Source: CAXTPV01 sp964249405
Lineage (GTDB): Bacteria > Pseudomonadota > Alphaproteobacteria > Acetobacterales > Acetobacteraceae
Direction of reading: 5' to 3'
Assembly: GCA_964249405.1 (NCBI GenBank)
Contig: CAXUBX010000002.1
Location: forward strand, 6,326-70,325
Length of the DNA: 64,000 bases
Part shown: piece after piece, positions 54,205 to 61,660 of the stretch
Layout: every line of letters starts with the position of its first letter
How positions within the stretch are numbered: the stretch's first letter is position 1
Program-made: the position numbers and the translations under genes
The notes under the pieces: model-generated
Told to the model about the DNA's origin: nothing
Databases searched by the model: none
Seen by the model: the letters and a program-made list of their open reading frames with translations, nothing else

Positions 54205-56010
54205 TCAGCGCATCTCCTCGACCGGCCCGACGCCGAGCACGCCGAGCCCGGCCCGGATCGTGGTCGCGGTCGCCTCGACCAGGGCAAGCCTCGCGCGTGT
54301 CTCCTCGGGCCGCTCGGCCACGAGGAAGCGGAGCGTCGCGTCGGCGGTGCCACGGTTCCAGAGCGCGTGGAAGTCGGCCGCGAGGTCGGCGAGATAGAAG
54401 GCGACCCGGTGCGGCTCGCGCGCCGTCGCCGCTCCCGCGATCAGGCGCGGGAACGACGCGATCCGGCGGATCAGCGCCAGCTCGGCCTCGTTGGCGAGGG
54501 TCGCGAGATCGACCGCGGCCAGCGCCTCCCGGCCGACGGCGTCGACCCCCAGCATCTCGGCCGCCGCCCGCAGCACCGAACGGCAGCGGGCGTGGGCGTA
54601 CTGCACGTAGAACACGGGGTTGTCGCGCGTCCGCGCCACCACCGCATCGAGATCGAACTCCATCTGCGCGTCGGGACGGCGGGTCAGCATGGTGAAGCGC
54701 ACCGCGTCGCGACCGACCTCGTCGATCAGCTCCCGCATCGTCACGAACGAGCCGGCGCGCTTGCTCATCCGCACCGGCTCGCCGCCGCGCACGAGATGGA
54801 CGATCTGGCAGAGCACGACCTCGAACGCCGCGGCCTCGCCGCCGAGCGCCCGTACGGCCGCCCGCATCCGCGACACGTAGCCGCCATGGTCGGCGCCCAG
54901 CACGTCCACCAGCAGGTCCGCGCCCCGCCGGAGCTTGTCAGCGTGGTAGCCGATGTCGTTCGCGAAATAGGTGTTGGCGCCGTCGCTCTTCCGGAGCGGC
55001 CGGTCGACGTCGTCGCCGAACGCGGTCGAGCGGAACAGCAGCTGCGGACGCGGCTCCCAGTCCTCCGGCATCTTGCCCTTCGGCGGCTCGAGCACGCCCT
55101 CGTAGAGCAGGTCGGCATCGCGGAGGCCGTCGATCGCGGCCTCGACGGCTCCGCTCCCCAGCACGGCGCGCTCGGAGGTGAACACGTCATGCCGGACCCC
55201 AAGCGCCTCCAGGTCCTCCCGGATCGACGCCATCATCGCGGCGAGGCATTCGTCGCGCACGATCCCGAACCAGAGGGACGGATCGGCGACCGTGAGCCGC
55301 TCGCCCGCCAGCGCCACCCCGTGGCGGCGCGCGATCGCCTCGCCGACCGGAACCAGGTAGTCGCCCCGGTATTGCAGCCCGCCGGGAACGTGTGCCGAGA
55401 ACGCCTCCTCGGTCAGCGTCGTGCCGAGCGCCTGCAGCACGCGCCAGTAGGTCGCCCACGCGAGGGCCGCGACCTGGCCGCCCGCGTCATTGACGTAGTA
55501 TTCACGCGTGACCTCGTAGCCGGCCTTGACCAGCAGGTTCGCGAGCGCGTCGCCGACCACCGCGCCGCGGCAGTGCCCGACATGGATGGGACCGGTCGGG
55601 TTGGTCGAGACGTACTCGACGTTGGCGCGGAGCCCCTGTCCCAGCCGGTTCGTCCCGTAGGCCTCGCCGAGATGGAGCACGGGTTTGAGCGCCGCCTGCA
55701 GCGCGCTCGCGTCGAGCCGGAGATTGACGAAGCCGGGACCGGCAGGCTCGGCCTCGATGCCGTGGCGCTCGGCGAGTGTGGCGGCGAGCGAGGCCGCGAG
55801 TTCGCGCGGGTTGCGGCCGAGGGATTTCGCCGCCACCAGCGCGGCATTGGTCGTGAGATCGCCGTGCTTCGGATCGCGCGGCGGGGTCACCTCGACCCGC
55901 GAACCGACCGACGCGTCGGGCCGAGTGCCCGCCGCCACGACGAGCGCGTCGAGGACATGATCCCGCCAGGCCGCGTAGAGGTCTTCGGTCGGGACGGAGC
56001 TATCGAGCAT
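54205..56010 (-). CDS. argS: Arginyl-tRNA synthetase
   Basis: A 601-residue class I synthetase. It has the N-terminal Add1 domain, the HIGH motif in PTGPIHVGHCRGA, YYVNDAGGQV, the KMSKS-like VRMSKRAGSFVT and the C-terminal DALR anticodon-binding domain. The ATG at 56010 is chosen to give the usual length. This start shares the palindrome CATG with the ATG of the divergent MOSC gene, so one of the two starts, probably MOSC, may lie further in. Confidence 0.95.
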   Translation of the reverse strand: MLDSSVPTEDLYAAWRDHVLDALVVAAGTRPDASVGSRVEVTPPRDPKHGDLTTNAALVAAKSLGRNPRELAASLAATLAERHGIEAEPAGPGFVNLRLDASALQAALKPVLHLGEAYGTNRLGQGLRANVEYVSTNPTGPIHVGHCRGAVVGDALANLLVKAGYEVTREYYVNDAGGQVAALAWATYWRVLQALGTTLTEEAFSAHVPGGLQYRGDYLVPVGEAIARRHGVALAGERLTVADPSLWFGIVRDECLAAMMASIREDLEALGVRHDVFTSERAVLGSGAVEAAIDGLRDADLLYEGVLEPPKGKMPEDWEPRPQLLFRSTAFGDDVDRPLRKSDGANTYFANDIGYHADKLRRGADLLVDVLGADHGGYVSRMRAAVRALGGEAAAFEVVLCQIVHLVRGGEPVRMSKRAGSFVTMRELIDEVGRDAVRFTMLTRRPDAQMEFDLDAVVARTRDNPVFYVQYAHARCRSVLRAAAEMLGVDAVGREALAAVDLATLANEAELALIRRIASFPRLIAGAATAREPHRVAFYLADLAADFHALWNRGTADATLRFLVAERPEETRARLALVEATATTIRAGLGVLGVGPVEEMR

Positions 56011-56626
56011 GGATGTGTCTAGGACGATTCGCGAGCCGGCTTCCACCCGTGCGCCGGGCCGGACCGCGATCGGCCAGACCCTGATCGGCCAGACCCTGAT
56101 CGGCCGTCTGCTCGCCGCCCCGGTCCGGGCCGGAACGGTGGTCTGGCTCGGAACCCGCGCCGCGCGTCGCACGCCGGTCGTCGCGCGTGACGCCATCGAG
56201 ATCGGCGATGACGGGCGGATCGGCGCCGATCACGCGACGAATGCTGTCCGGGCGGTCACGCTGATCGGGGAGAGCGATCTCGCGGCGATCGCCTCGTTTC
56301 TCGGCGAGGCGGGGCCGATCGCGCCCGCACGATTGCGGCGGAACGTCGTGGTCCGCGGGCTCAACCTCCATGCGCTGAAGGAAGGCACGTTCCGCCTCGG
56401 CACGGCGCGCCTCGCGATGACGGGGCTCTGCCACCCGTGCTCGCGGATGGAGCAGGAGTTCGGCCCCGGCGGCTACAACGCCGTCCGCTTGCATGGCGGG
56501 ATCACCGCCCGCGTGCTCGCAGGCGGCGTCGTCCGTCTCGGCGACCCGGTGATCCGCGAGGTCGATGCCACCATGCCGTTCTCCGCGCGTTCAGCCGGTC
56601 TCGCTCAACAGGAGGACGGCTCATGA
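56009..56626 (+). CDS. MOSC domain protein
   Basis: A protein of up to 205 residues with a MOSC fold: IGADHATNAVRAVTLIGE, RRNVVVRGLNLHAL, and GLCHPCSRMEQEFGPGGYNAVRLHGGI with the conserved Cys. MOSC domains carry sulfur or bind molybdenum cofactor. The first ~32 residues are encoded partly by a 15-base tandem repeat and look unconserved. The real start may be CTG near 56096 or GTG 56138, which would also leave room for divergent promoters. It overlaps the OsmC gene by 4 bases (ATGA). Confidence 0.82.
   Translation: MDVSRTIREPASTRAPGRTAIGQTLIGQTLIGRLLAAPVRAGTVVWLGTRAARRTPVVARDAIEIGDDGRIGADHATNAVRAVTLIGESDLAAIASFLGEAGPIAPARLRRNVVVRGLNLHALKEGTFRLGTARLAMTGLCHPCSRMEQEFGPGGYNAVRLHGGITARVLAGGVVRLGDPVIREVDATMPFSARSAGLAQQEDGS
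56068..56105. repeat. 15-base tandem repeat at the 5' end of the MOSC gene
   Basis: GATCGGCCAGACCCT occurs twice (56068-56082 and 56083-56097) and is followed by an 8-base partial third copy. In the MOSC frame it encodes repeats of IGQTL. It may lie upstream of the true MOSC start rather than inside the protein. Confidence 0.85.
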
Positions 56627-57051
56627 GCAAGACGACGGGTTCGGCAGTCTGGTCGGGGGGTCTCCGCGACGGCAAGGGTGAGCTCAGCACCAGGAGCGGC
56701 GTGCTGTCGGCGACGCCCTACGGCTTCGCCACCCGCTTCGAGGGCAAGCCCGGAACGAACCCGGAGGAGCTGATCGGCGCCGCCCATGCCGGGTGCTTCA
56801 CGATGGCGCTTTCCATGATCCTCGGGGAAGCCGGGCTCACGGCCGAGCGGATGGCCACGACGGCGGAGGTTTCGCTTGATCAGGTGGACGACGGTTTCGC
56901 GATCACGAAGATCCATCTGACGCTGAACGCCACCGTGCCCGGCGCCGACCAGGCGGCGTTCGAGGAGCTCGCCAACAAGGCCAAGCTCGGATGCCCGGTG
57001 TCCAAGGTCCTCAAAGGGGCCGAGATCACGCTGACGGCGACCCTCGACTGA
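56623..57051 (+). CDS. osmC: OsmC family peroxidase
   Basis: A 142-residue OsmC/Ohr-type thiol peroxidase. The catalytic cysteines are C58 in GAAHAGCFTMALS and C126 in KLGCPVSKVL. The pattern TNPEELIGAAHAGC is that of the OsmC branch reducing organic hydroperoxides. GGAGG lies upstream of the ATG, which overlaps the MOSC stop (ATGA). Coupling to a MOSC gene is unusual to my knowledge. Confidence 0.93.
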   Translation: MSKTTGSAVWSGGLRDGKGELSTRSGVLSATPYGFATRFEGKPGTNPEELIGAAHAGCFTMALSMILGEAGLTAERMATTAEVSLDQVDDGFAITKIHLTLNATVPGADQAAFEELANKAKLGCPVSKVLKGAEITLTATLD

Positions 57052-57216
57052 TCCTCGGCGGGCGTTTCGTCGCGAGCGGATCCCGGTCCTCGATGGCGGC
57101 CGGATCGCGCTCGCTCGCCCCGGTCCGGTCTCTCCGGGCTCCGCCACGTTCTCGTCGGGCGGCGACGAGGAACAGACCGCCACTCCGACCCATGCACCCC
57201 GCCGCGGGGCGCCCGG

Positions 57217-58365
57217 CTATCCCGGGACCGACAGATCGGTCAGCCGGCGGTGCTCCTCGACCGCGAAGCGATCGGTCATGCCGGCGATGTAGTCGGCGAC
57301 CGCGCGCGCGGCCTGCCTGGTCCCCGGGAGGCCCGCGACCTTGTTCCACTCGGGCGGCAGCAGGCGGGGATCGCCGTTCAGGATGGCAAACAGTGCCCCC
57401 GTGACCTCGCGCGCCTTGGTGCTCATCCGGTTGACCCGCCAGTGCCGGTACATCCGCTCGTGGAGGAAGACCCGGATCGCCCGGTTGCCTCGCGCGGTCG
57501 CCTCGTCGTAGGCGATCACCGGCGTGTCGCATCTCCGGATCGCGTCGGCATCGCGCGGCGAGAGCGCCGCGAGCCGGCGCCCGCTCTCCGCGATCAGCCG
57601 GGTCACCAGGAGGTCGATCACGCGACGGATGGTCTCGTGCCGGCGGACGGAGTGCGGCAGGTCGGGACCGAGCGCCTCGGCCTCGGCGAGCGCGCCGCCG
57701 ATCAGCGGAAGGTCACGAAGGTCGTCGAGCGTCAGGAGGCCGGCGCGAATGCCGTCGTCCAGATCATGGCTGTGATAGGCGATGTCGTCCGACAATGCCG
57801 CGACCTGGGCCTCCGCAGATGCATAGCAGTCGAGCCAGAGCGGATGCTCGCGATCGTACTCGGCGATGAACGGCGACGGAGCCTCGAGTGGCCCGTTGTG
57901 CTTGGCGAGCCCCTCCAGCGTATCCCAGGTGAGATTGAGGCCGGAAAAGGCGGCGTAGCGGCTCTCGAGCCGGGTGACGATCCGGAGCGCCTGCTCGTTG
58001 TGGTCGAAGCCGCCGAACGGCGTCATCGCGGCGCGCAGCGCGTCCTCCCCGGCGTGGCCGAACGGCGTGTGTCCGAGGTCGTGCGCGAGGGCCAGGGCCT
58101 CCGTCAGATCCTCGTCGATCGCCAGCGCGCGCGCGATCGAACGGGCGATCTGCGCGACCTCGATGCTATGGGTCAGCCGGGTGCGGAAGAAGTCGCCCTC
58201 GTGGTTCACGAAAACCTGGGTCTTGTATTGCAGCTTGCGGAAGGCGGCCGAGTGGATGATGCGGTCGCGGTCGCGCTGGAACGGCGTCCGGCTCAGGGGT
58301 TCGCCTTCCGGGAACAGCCGTCCGCGACCCGGCTCCGGGCGCGCGGCGTAGCAAGCGAGAGCCAT
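57217..58365 (-). CDS. dgt: Deoxyguanosinetriphosphate triphosphohydrolase-like protein
   Basis: A 382-residue HD-domain enzyme of the dGTPase family. The start SRTPFQRDRDRIIHSAAFRKLQYKTQVF and the metal ligands in RLTHSIEVAQ and AHDLGHTPFGHAGE are diagnostic. The family hydrolyses dNTPs to nucleosides and tripolyphosphate. It is convergent with OsmC and divergent from the A-type carrier gene, as usual near argS in alphaproteobacteria. Confidence 0.93.
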   Translation of the reverse strand: MALACYAARPEPGRGRLFPEGEPLSRTPFQRDRDRIIHSAAFRKLQYKTQVFVNHEGDFFRTRLTHSIEVAQIARSIARALAIDEDLTEALALAHDLGHTPFGHAGEDALRAAMTPFGGFDHNEQALRIVTRLESRYAAFSGLNLTWDTLEGLAKHNGPLEAPSPFIAEYDREHPLWLDCYASAEAQVAALSDDIAYHSHDLDDGIRAGLLTLDDLRDLPLIGGALAEAEALGPDLPHSVRRHETIRRVIDLLVTRLIAESGRRLAALSPRDADAIRRCDTPVIAYDEATARGNRAIRVFLHERMYRHWRVNRMSTKAREVTGALFAILNGDPRLLPPEWNKVAGLPGTRQAARAVADYIAGMTDRFAVEEHRRLTDLSVPG

Positions 58366-58395
58366 GCGGACGCTCCGAGGCGATCCGAGGGCTCT

Positions 58396-58444
58396 AGAGC
58401 ATTATCCGACCGGACGGAATCGTTCGATCGGATGAAGATGCTCT
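58396..58444. repeat. Imperfect palindromic intergenic element
   Basis: Arms AGAGCAT (58396-58402) and ATGCTCT (58438-58444) enclose nested ATCCGA/TCGGAT arms around a ~18-base centre. Elements beginning CTAGAGCAT are common intergenic palindromes in alphaproteobacterial genomes. Here it lies in the 188-base divergent gap between dgt and the iron-sulfur carrier gene, next to a second inverted repeat. Confidence 0.6.
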
Positions 58445-58467
58445 GGTTTCATATCCGTAGAGCGCGT

Positions 58468-58492
58468 CGATCGGCCCGCGCCGAGCCGATCG
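58468..58492. repeat. Inverted repeat in the dgt/erpA gap
   Basis: CGATCGGC-N9-GCCGATCG: perfect 8-base arms 62 bases upstream of the iron-sulfur carrier ATG. It could be an operator for either divergent gene or part of the neighbouring palindromic element. It does not resemble the AT-rich IscR or RirA sites. Confidence 0.4.
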
Positions 58493-58553
58493 TGCTCCAG
58501 CATCGCGCTCCGGACCGCTTCAATCGGGCGCCGCGCGGGGCTAGATAGGCGAC

Positions 58554-58904
58554 ATGGACCAGATCATCGACGCGGCGCAGTTCAACGTCTCGGCGCGGGC
58601 GGCGGCCCGGCTCGCCGAGATCGTGGCATCCCAGCCCGGCGGCCCCGACGCGCTCCGCGTCTCGGTGCTTGCCGGCGGCTGCTCCGGCTTCCAGTATCGC
58701 TTCGAGCTCGACGCGCATGTCGGCGGGGATGACCGGGTGATCCCCCTCGAGGGCGCCCGCGTCCTGGTGGACGAGGCGAGCCTCGATCTCCTGCGTGGTG
58801 CCGAGCTCGACTTCACCGACGCGCTGATGGGCGCCCATTTCACGGTGCGGAATCCGAACGCCACGTCCTCCTGCGGTTGCGGGACGTCGTTCTCGGTCGA
58901 TTGA
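58554..58904 (+). CDS. erpA: A-type iron-sulfur cluster carrier (ErpA/IscA-like)
   Basis: A 116-residue HesB/IscA family protein with the three conserved cysteines: C43 in LAGGCSGFQYRF and C107/C109 in SSCGCGTSF. It delivers iron-sulfur clusters to apoproteins. Its location between dgt and xth is usual for the ErpA-type carrier of alphaproteobacteria. The A-type subtype is not fully certain from sequence alone. Confidence 0.92.
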   Translation: MDQIIDAAQFNVSARAAARLAEIVASQPGGPDALRVSVLAGGCSGFQYRFELDAHVGGDDRVIPLEGARVLVDEASLDLLRGAELDFTDALMGAHFTVRNPNATSSCGCGTSFSVD

Positions 58905-58915
58905 AGGTCGTGAAG

Positions 58916-58966
58916 GAGGGCTCCCTGCCGCACCGTCGGTCCCGCAAGGCCAGCGACCTGCAAGGA
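58916..58966. repeat. ~50 bp intergenic repeat, copy A
   Basis: Read on the plus strand this element ends GACCTGCAAGGA and lies directly upstream of xth. The reverse complement aligns with 60677-60731: TCCTTGCAGGTC, GCGGGA and CGGCAGGG blocks are shared, separated by diverged segments. The AAGGA at its end provides the xth ribosome site. The second copy has the same orientation relative to its own downstream gene (DUF2459). Confidence 0.6.
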
Positions 58967-58976
58967 GAATTCCTTG
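58961..58976 (+). promoter_or_regulatory. Hairpin enclosing the xth ribosome site and TTG start
   Basis: CAAGGA-GAAT-TCCTTG: a 6-base stem whose left arm carries the Shine-Dalgarno sequence and whose right arm ends with the TTG start codon (58974-58976). In mRNA this could hide both and limit xth translation. It is a structural prediction by eye. Confidence 0.4.
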
Positions 58977-59792
58977 ACAGGTTCGGCGCCTGCCAGAAGC
59001 CCTGACCTGACCCGCGTCCGGATCGCCACCTGGAACGTCAACTCCATCCGTGCGCGCGAGGCGCACGTGGGGCGGTTCCTGGAGCGACAATCGCCCGATC
59101 TCGTGCTGCTCCAGGAGATCAAGTGCGAGGAGGCCCAGTTTCCCGCCCTCGCCTTCTCGGCGTTCGGCTACCGCGCCGCGGTGGTCGGCCAGAAGAGCTA
59201 CAACGGCGTCGCGGTGCTCTCGAAGCAGCCGTTCGAGGTTCTCCACCGTGCGCTGCCCGGGCTCGACGAGCAGAAGCCTGCCGCGCGCTATCTCGAGATC
59301 CGCCTGGCGGACGCCTTCACGGTCGGCAACCTCTATCTGCCGAACGGGAACTCCGGCGGCGAGGACGGATACCGCGCCAAGCTCGCCTGGATGACGGCGC
59401 TTCGTGCGCGGGCCGACGCGCTGCTCGCCGACGACGTCCCGTTCCTGCTCGCGGGCGATTTCAACGTCTGTCCCAGGGCCGACGACCTCGCACCCGGGAC
59501 GCTGCCACCGAACGACGCCCTCGTTCGTCCGGAGACGCGCCAGCACTACCGCGCGCTGCTCCATGCCGGTCTGACCGACGCCGCTCGTGCCCTCCAGCCG
59601 ACCGGTTCCGCCTGGACCTTCTGGGACTACCAGGCCGGGGCGTGGCCGCGGGACCGAGGGCTCAGGATCGACCACGCGCTGCTGTCGCCGACGGTTGCCG
59701 AGCGGCTCGTCGCGTGCTCGACCGACCGCGTGCCGCGTGGCGAGGACCAGCCTTCGGACCACGCGCCGGTGATCGTGGAGCTTGACCAATGA
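58974..59792 (+). CDS. xth: Exodeoxyribonuclease III (AP endonuclease)
   Basis: A 272-residue enzyme of the exonuclease-endonuclease-phosphatase fold that cuts at abasic sites. Active-site blocks are TWNVNSIRA, LLQEIKCEEAQFP, NLYLPNG, AGDFNVCP and the closing PSDHAPVIVELD. The TTG start is supported by AAGGAG nine bases upstream and by the family N-terminus. Its stop overlaps a small lipoprotein gene (ATGA). Confidence 0.94.
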   Translation: MTGSAPARSPDLTRVRIATWNVNSIRAREAHVGRFLERQSPDLVLLQEIKCEEAQFPALAFSAFGYRAAVVGQKSYNGVAVLSKQPFEVLHRALPGLDEQKPAARYLEIRLADAFTVGNLYLPNGNSGGEDGYRAKLAWMTALRARADALLADDVPFLLAGDFNVCPRADDLAPGTLPPNDALVRPETRQHYRALLHAGLTDAARALQPTGSAWTFWDYQAGAWPRDRGLRIDHALLSPTVAERLVACSTDRVPRGEDQPSDHAPVIVELDQ

Positions 59793-59971
59793 CCCTGACC
59801 CGTCCTTCCGCGGCCACGTCTCTGGCGATCCTGGCCGTCCTGCTCCTCGCGGGCTGCTCGTCCTCGTTCGGCAGCGGGGGCGGTTCGCCACCCGCCAAGA
59901 CCTATGTCGTGCTGCCGAGCGGCCAGGCTGTTCCGGCCGACCAGTACCGGGGCGCGCCCGTCAACCCGTAG
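59789..59971 (+). CDS. Small lipoprotein
   Basis: A 60-residue protein with a lipobox LLAGC: cleavage would leave cysteine 23 as the lipid-modified residue, followed by a short mature peptide (about 38 residues) rich in Ser, Gly and Pro. It is coupled to xth by an ATGA overlap. Similar small lipoproteins after xth occur in related genomes to my recollection, function unknown. Its 3' end overlaps the convergent DUF2459 gene by 11 bases. Confidence 0.75.
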   Translation: MTLTRPSAATSLAILAVLLLAGCSSSFGSGGGSPPAKTYVVLPSGQAVPADQYRGAPVNP

Positions 59972-60611
59972 GGTGGCCGATGCGGCACAGACCGCCGGTC
60001 GAGAACGGCGCGAGACGGCCCATCGTCTGCGATGCGAACACGTCGAGCGTCGACCTGACCGGGAGCCCTGCCGCGTGCATCGCGTCGGTGGTCCAGGTGT
60101 TGCAGGTGTTCAGACCCGAGTATCCGGTGCGGGTCGCGTAGAACACGCTCCCGGGATACGGACCCGGGCCGATCGAGCGGGGCCTGCCGTCCGCATCGAG
60201 CGCCAGCGTCTCCCAGACGAAGCGGTCGAGCCGGGCGCACTGGACGGTCCCAAGCACGAGGTGGGCGACCGTGCCGGACCCGTAGGCGAGCACGGGATCG
60301 GCATCGAGACCGATCGCGAGGATGGCGCCACGGCCCGGAAACGGACCGACGAGCAGGTCGCCCAGCGTCTTGACCGGTGCCATCATGAAGGTGCGGCGGC
60401 CGAACCCGACCACGAGCACCTTGAGACCCGGAAAGATCGAGCGGAACACCGCGAGCGGACCGACGAGGCCGTCGGCCGGGAGCGCGAGATCGGTGTGCCA
60501 GCCATGGTCGACGATCTCGACGGAGGCGGGATCGACCACGGATCCGGTTGCAGCACAGGGCGGCAGCGGCCGTCCCGCACAGCCCGAGGCGAGAAGGAGG
60601 ACGGCGAACAC
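59961..60611 (-). CDS. DUF2459 (TIGR02117-like) lipoprotein
   Basis: A ~216-residue protein with a lipobox (LLLASGC) and family blocks VDHGWHTDLALPAD, GFGRRTFMM and GYSGLNTCNTWTTDAMHAAGLP, the last with a conserved Cys that suggests a papain-like fold. The GTG at 60611 leaves the signal without basic residues. The frame is open upstream and would add RR (RPGAVRRAA) from CTG 60641, which is a better signal n-region. Function is unknown. Confidence 0.78.
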   Translation of the reverse strand: MFAVLLLASGCAGRPLPPCAATGSVVDPASVEIVDHGWHTDLALPADGLVGPLAVFRSIFPGLKVLVVGFGRRTFMMAPVKTLGDLLVGPFPGRGAILAIGLDADPVLAYGSGTVAHLVLGTVQCARLDRFVWETLALDADGRPRSIGPGPYPGSVFYATRTGYSGLNTCNTWTTDAMHAAGLPVRSTLDVFASQTMGRLAPFSTGGLCRIGHPTG

Positions 60612-60676
60612 CGCCGCCCGCCGTACGGCCCCGGGCCTCAGGGCCTGCGGAGGAACTCGGGCTTGCGAGGGAGTGG

Positions 60677-60731
60677 TCCTTGCAGGTCACCGGTCTCGCG
60701 GGATCGATCGGCCGGCAGGGCGCATCCCCTC
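60677..60731. repeat. ~50 bp intergenic repeat, copy B
   Basis: On the plus strand it begins TCCTTGCAGGTC and ends CGCATCCCCTC; it is the inverted counterpart of the element at 58916-58966. It lies between the DUF2459 gene and the TSUP permease gene. Both copies could be short mobile repeats or a shared RNA structure upstream of their genes. Confidence 0.6.
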
Positions 60732-60739
60732 ACGAGGTC

Positions 60740-61516
60740 TCAGAGCACCAGGCGCGCGCCGACCAGCACGAGCACGGTGGCGAGGATCGGGCGCAGCACG
60801 AGATCGGGGATCCGGGCGGAGAGCAGGCTGCCCGCGACGATCCCGGGCACCGAGCCGATCAGCAGCGAGGCGAGGAGTGGTCCGTTGACCGAGCCGAGCC
60901 ACCAGTGCCCCAGTCCGGCGATCAGCGTCAACGGGACCGCGTGCGCGATGTCGGACCCGACCACGGTCCGTGTCGGCAGGGCCGGGTAGAGCAGCAGCAG
61001 GACCGTGACGCCGATCGCGCCCGCGCCGATCGAGGTCAGCGAGACGAGCACGCCGAGCAGCGCCCCGATCGCGACGGTGGCGATCCTGAGCCGTCGGCCC
61101 TCCAGAGGGCGGAAGCGCCGCCCGGTGACACCGAGGATCTGCGAGCGGAACGCGACGCAGATCGCGGTCGTCAGGACGCAGAACCCGAGCACGGTCGAGA
61201 TCAGCGTCGAGGCGACCTCCCCCTTGCCGCCGAGAAGATGGAGCAGCAGCAGCGTCGCGAGCGTCGCCGGGACGCTTCCCGAGGCGAGACGAAGCACGAT
61301 CGGCCAGTCCACCGTCTTCCGCGCCCCATGGACCAGCGTGCCCACCGCCTTGGTGACCGAGGCCTGCAGCAGGTCGGTCCCGACCGCGGTGACCGGATGG
61401 ATGCCGAACAGCAGGATCAGCGCCGGCGTCATCAGCGAGCCGCCGCCGACCCCGGTCAGCCCGACGAGCAGGCCGACCACGAACCCGGTCGCGGCGTTTG
61501 CGGCGTCGAGGGTCAA
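60740..61516 (-). CDS. TauE/SafE family (TSUP) permease
   Basis: A 258-residue integral membrane protein with two homologous halves, each with an acidic/glycine signature (VGLTGVGGGSLMTP and VSLTSIGAGAIGVT). The TSUP family moves sulfite, sulfoacetate and related organosulfur anions. A TTG start at 61516 is used; no better in-frame start is evident. The substrate cannot be predicted. It is divergent from ilvD with a 144-base gap. Confidence 0.9.
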   Translation of the reverse strand: MTLDAANAATGFVVGLLVGLTGVGGGSLMTPALILLFGIHPVTAVGTDLLQASVTKAVGTLVHGARKTVDWPIVLRLASGSVPATLATLLLLHLLGGKGEVASTLISTVLGFCVLTTAICVAFRSQILGVTGRRFRPLEGRRLRIATVAIGALLGVLVSLTSIGAGAIGVTVLLLLYPALPTRTVVGSDIAHAVPLTLIAGLGHWWLGSVNGPLLASLLIGSVPGIVAGSLLSARIPDLVLRPILATVLVLVGARLVL

Positions 61517-61660
61517 GGCTGGTCGCGGGCTCCTGGGTGTCGAACGGTGTCGCCCCTAACGAGGTTCGGGCCGGCCGGCAAGGATGCGGGTCGCAGCACG
61601 CGATCGGACGTCCTATCTAGCGGCCGAGCACATCCGGCCTCACCGAGGGAACTCCGCATC

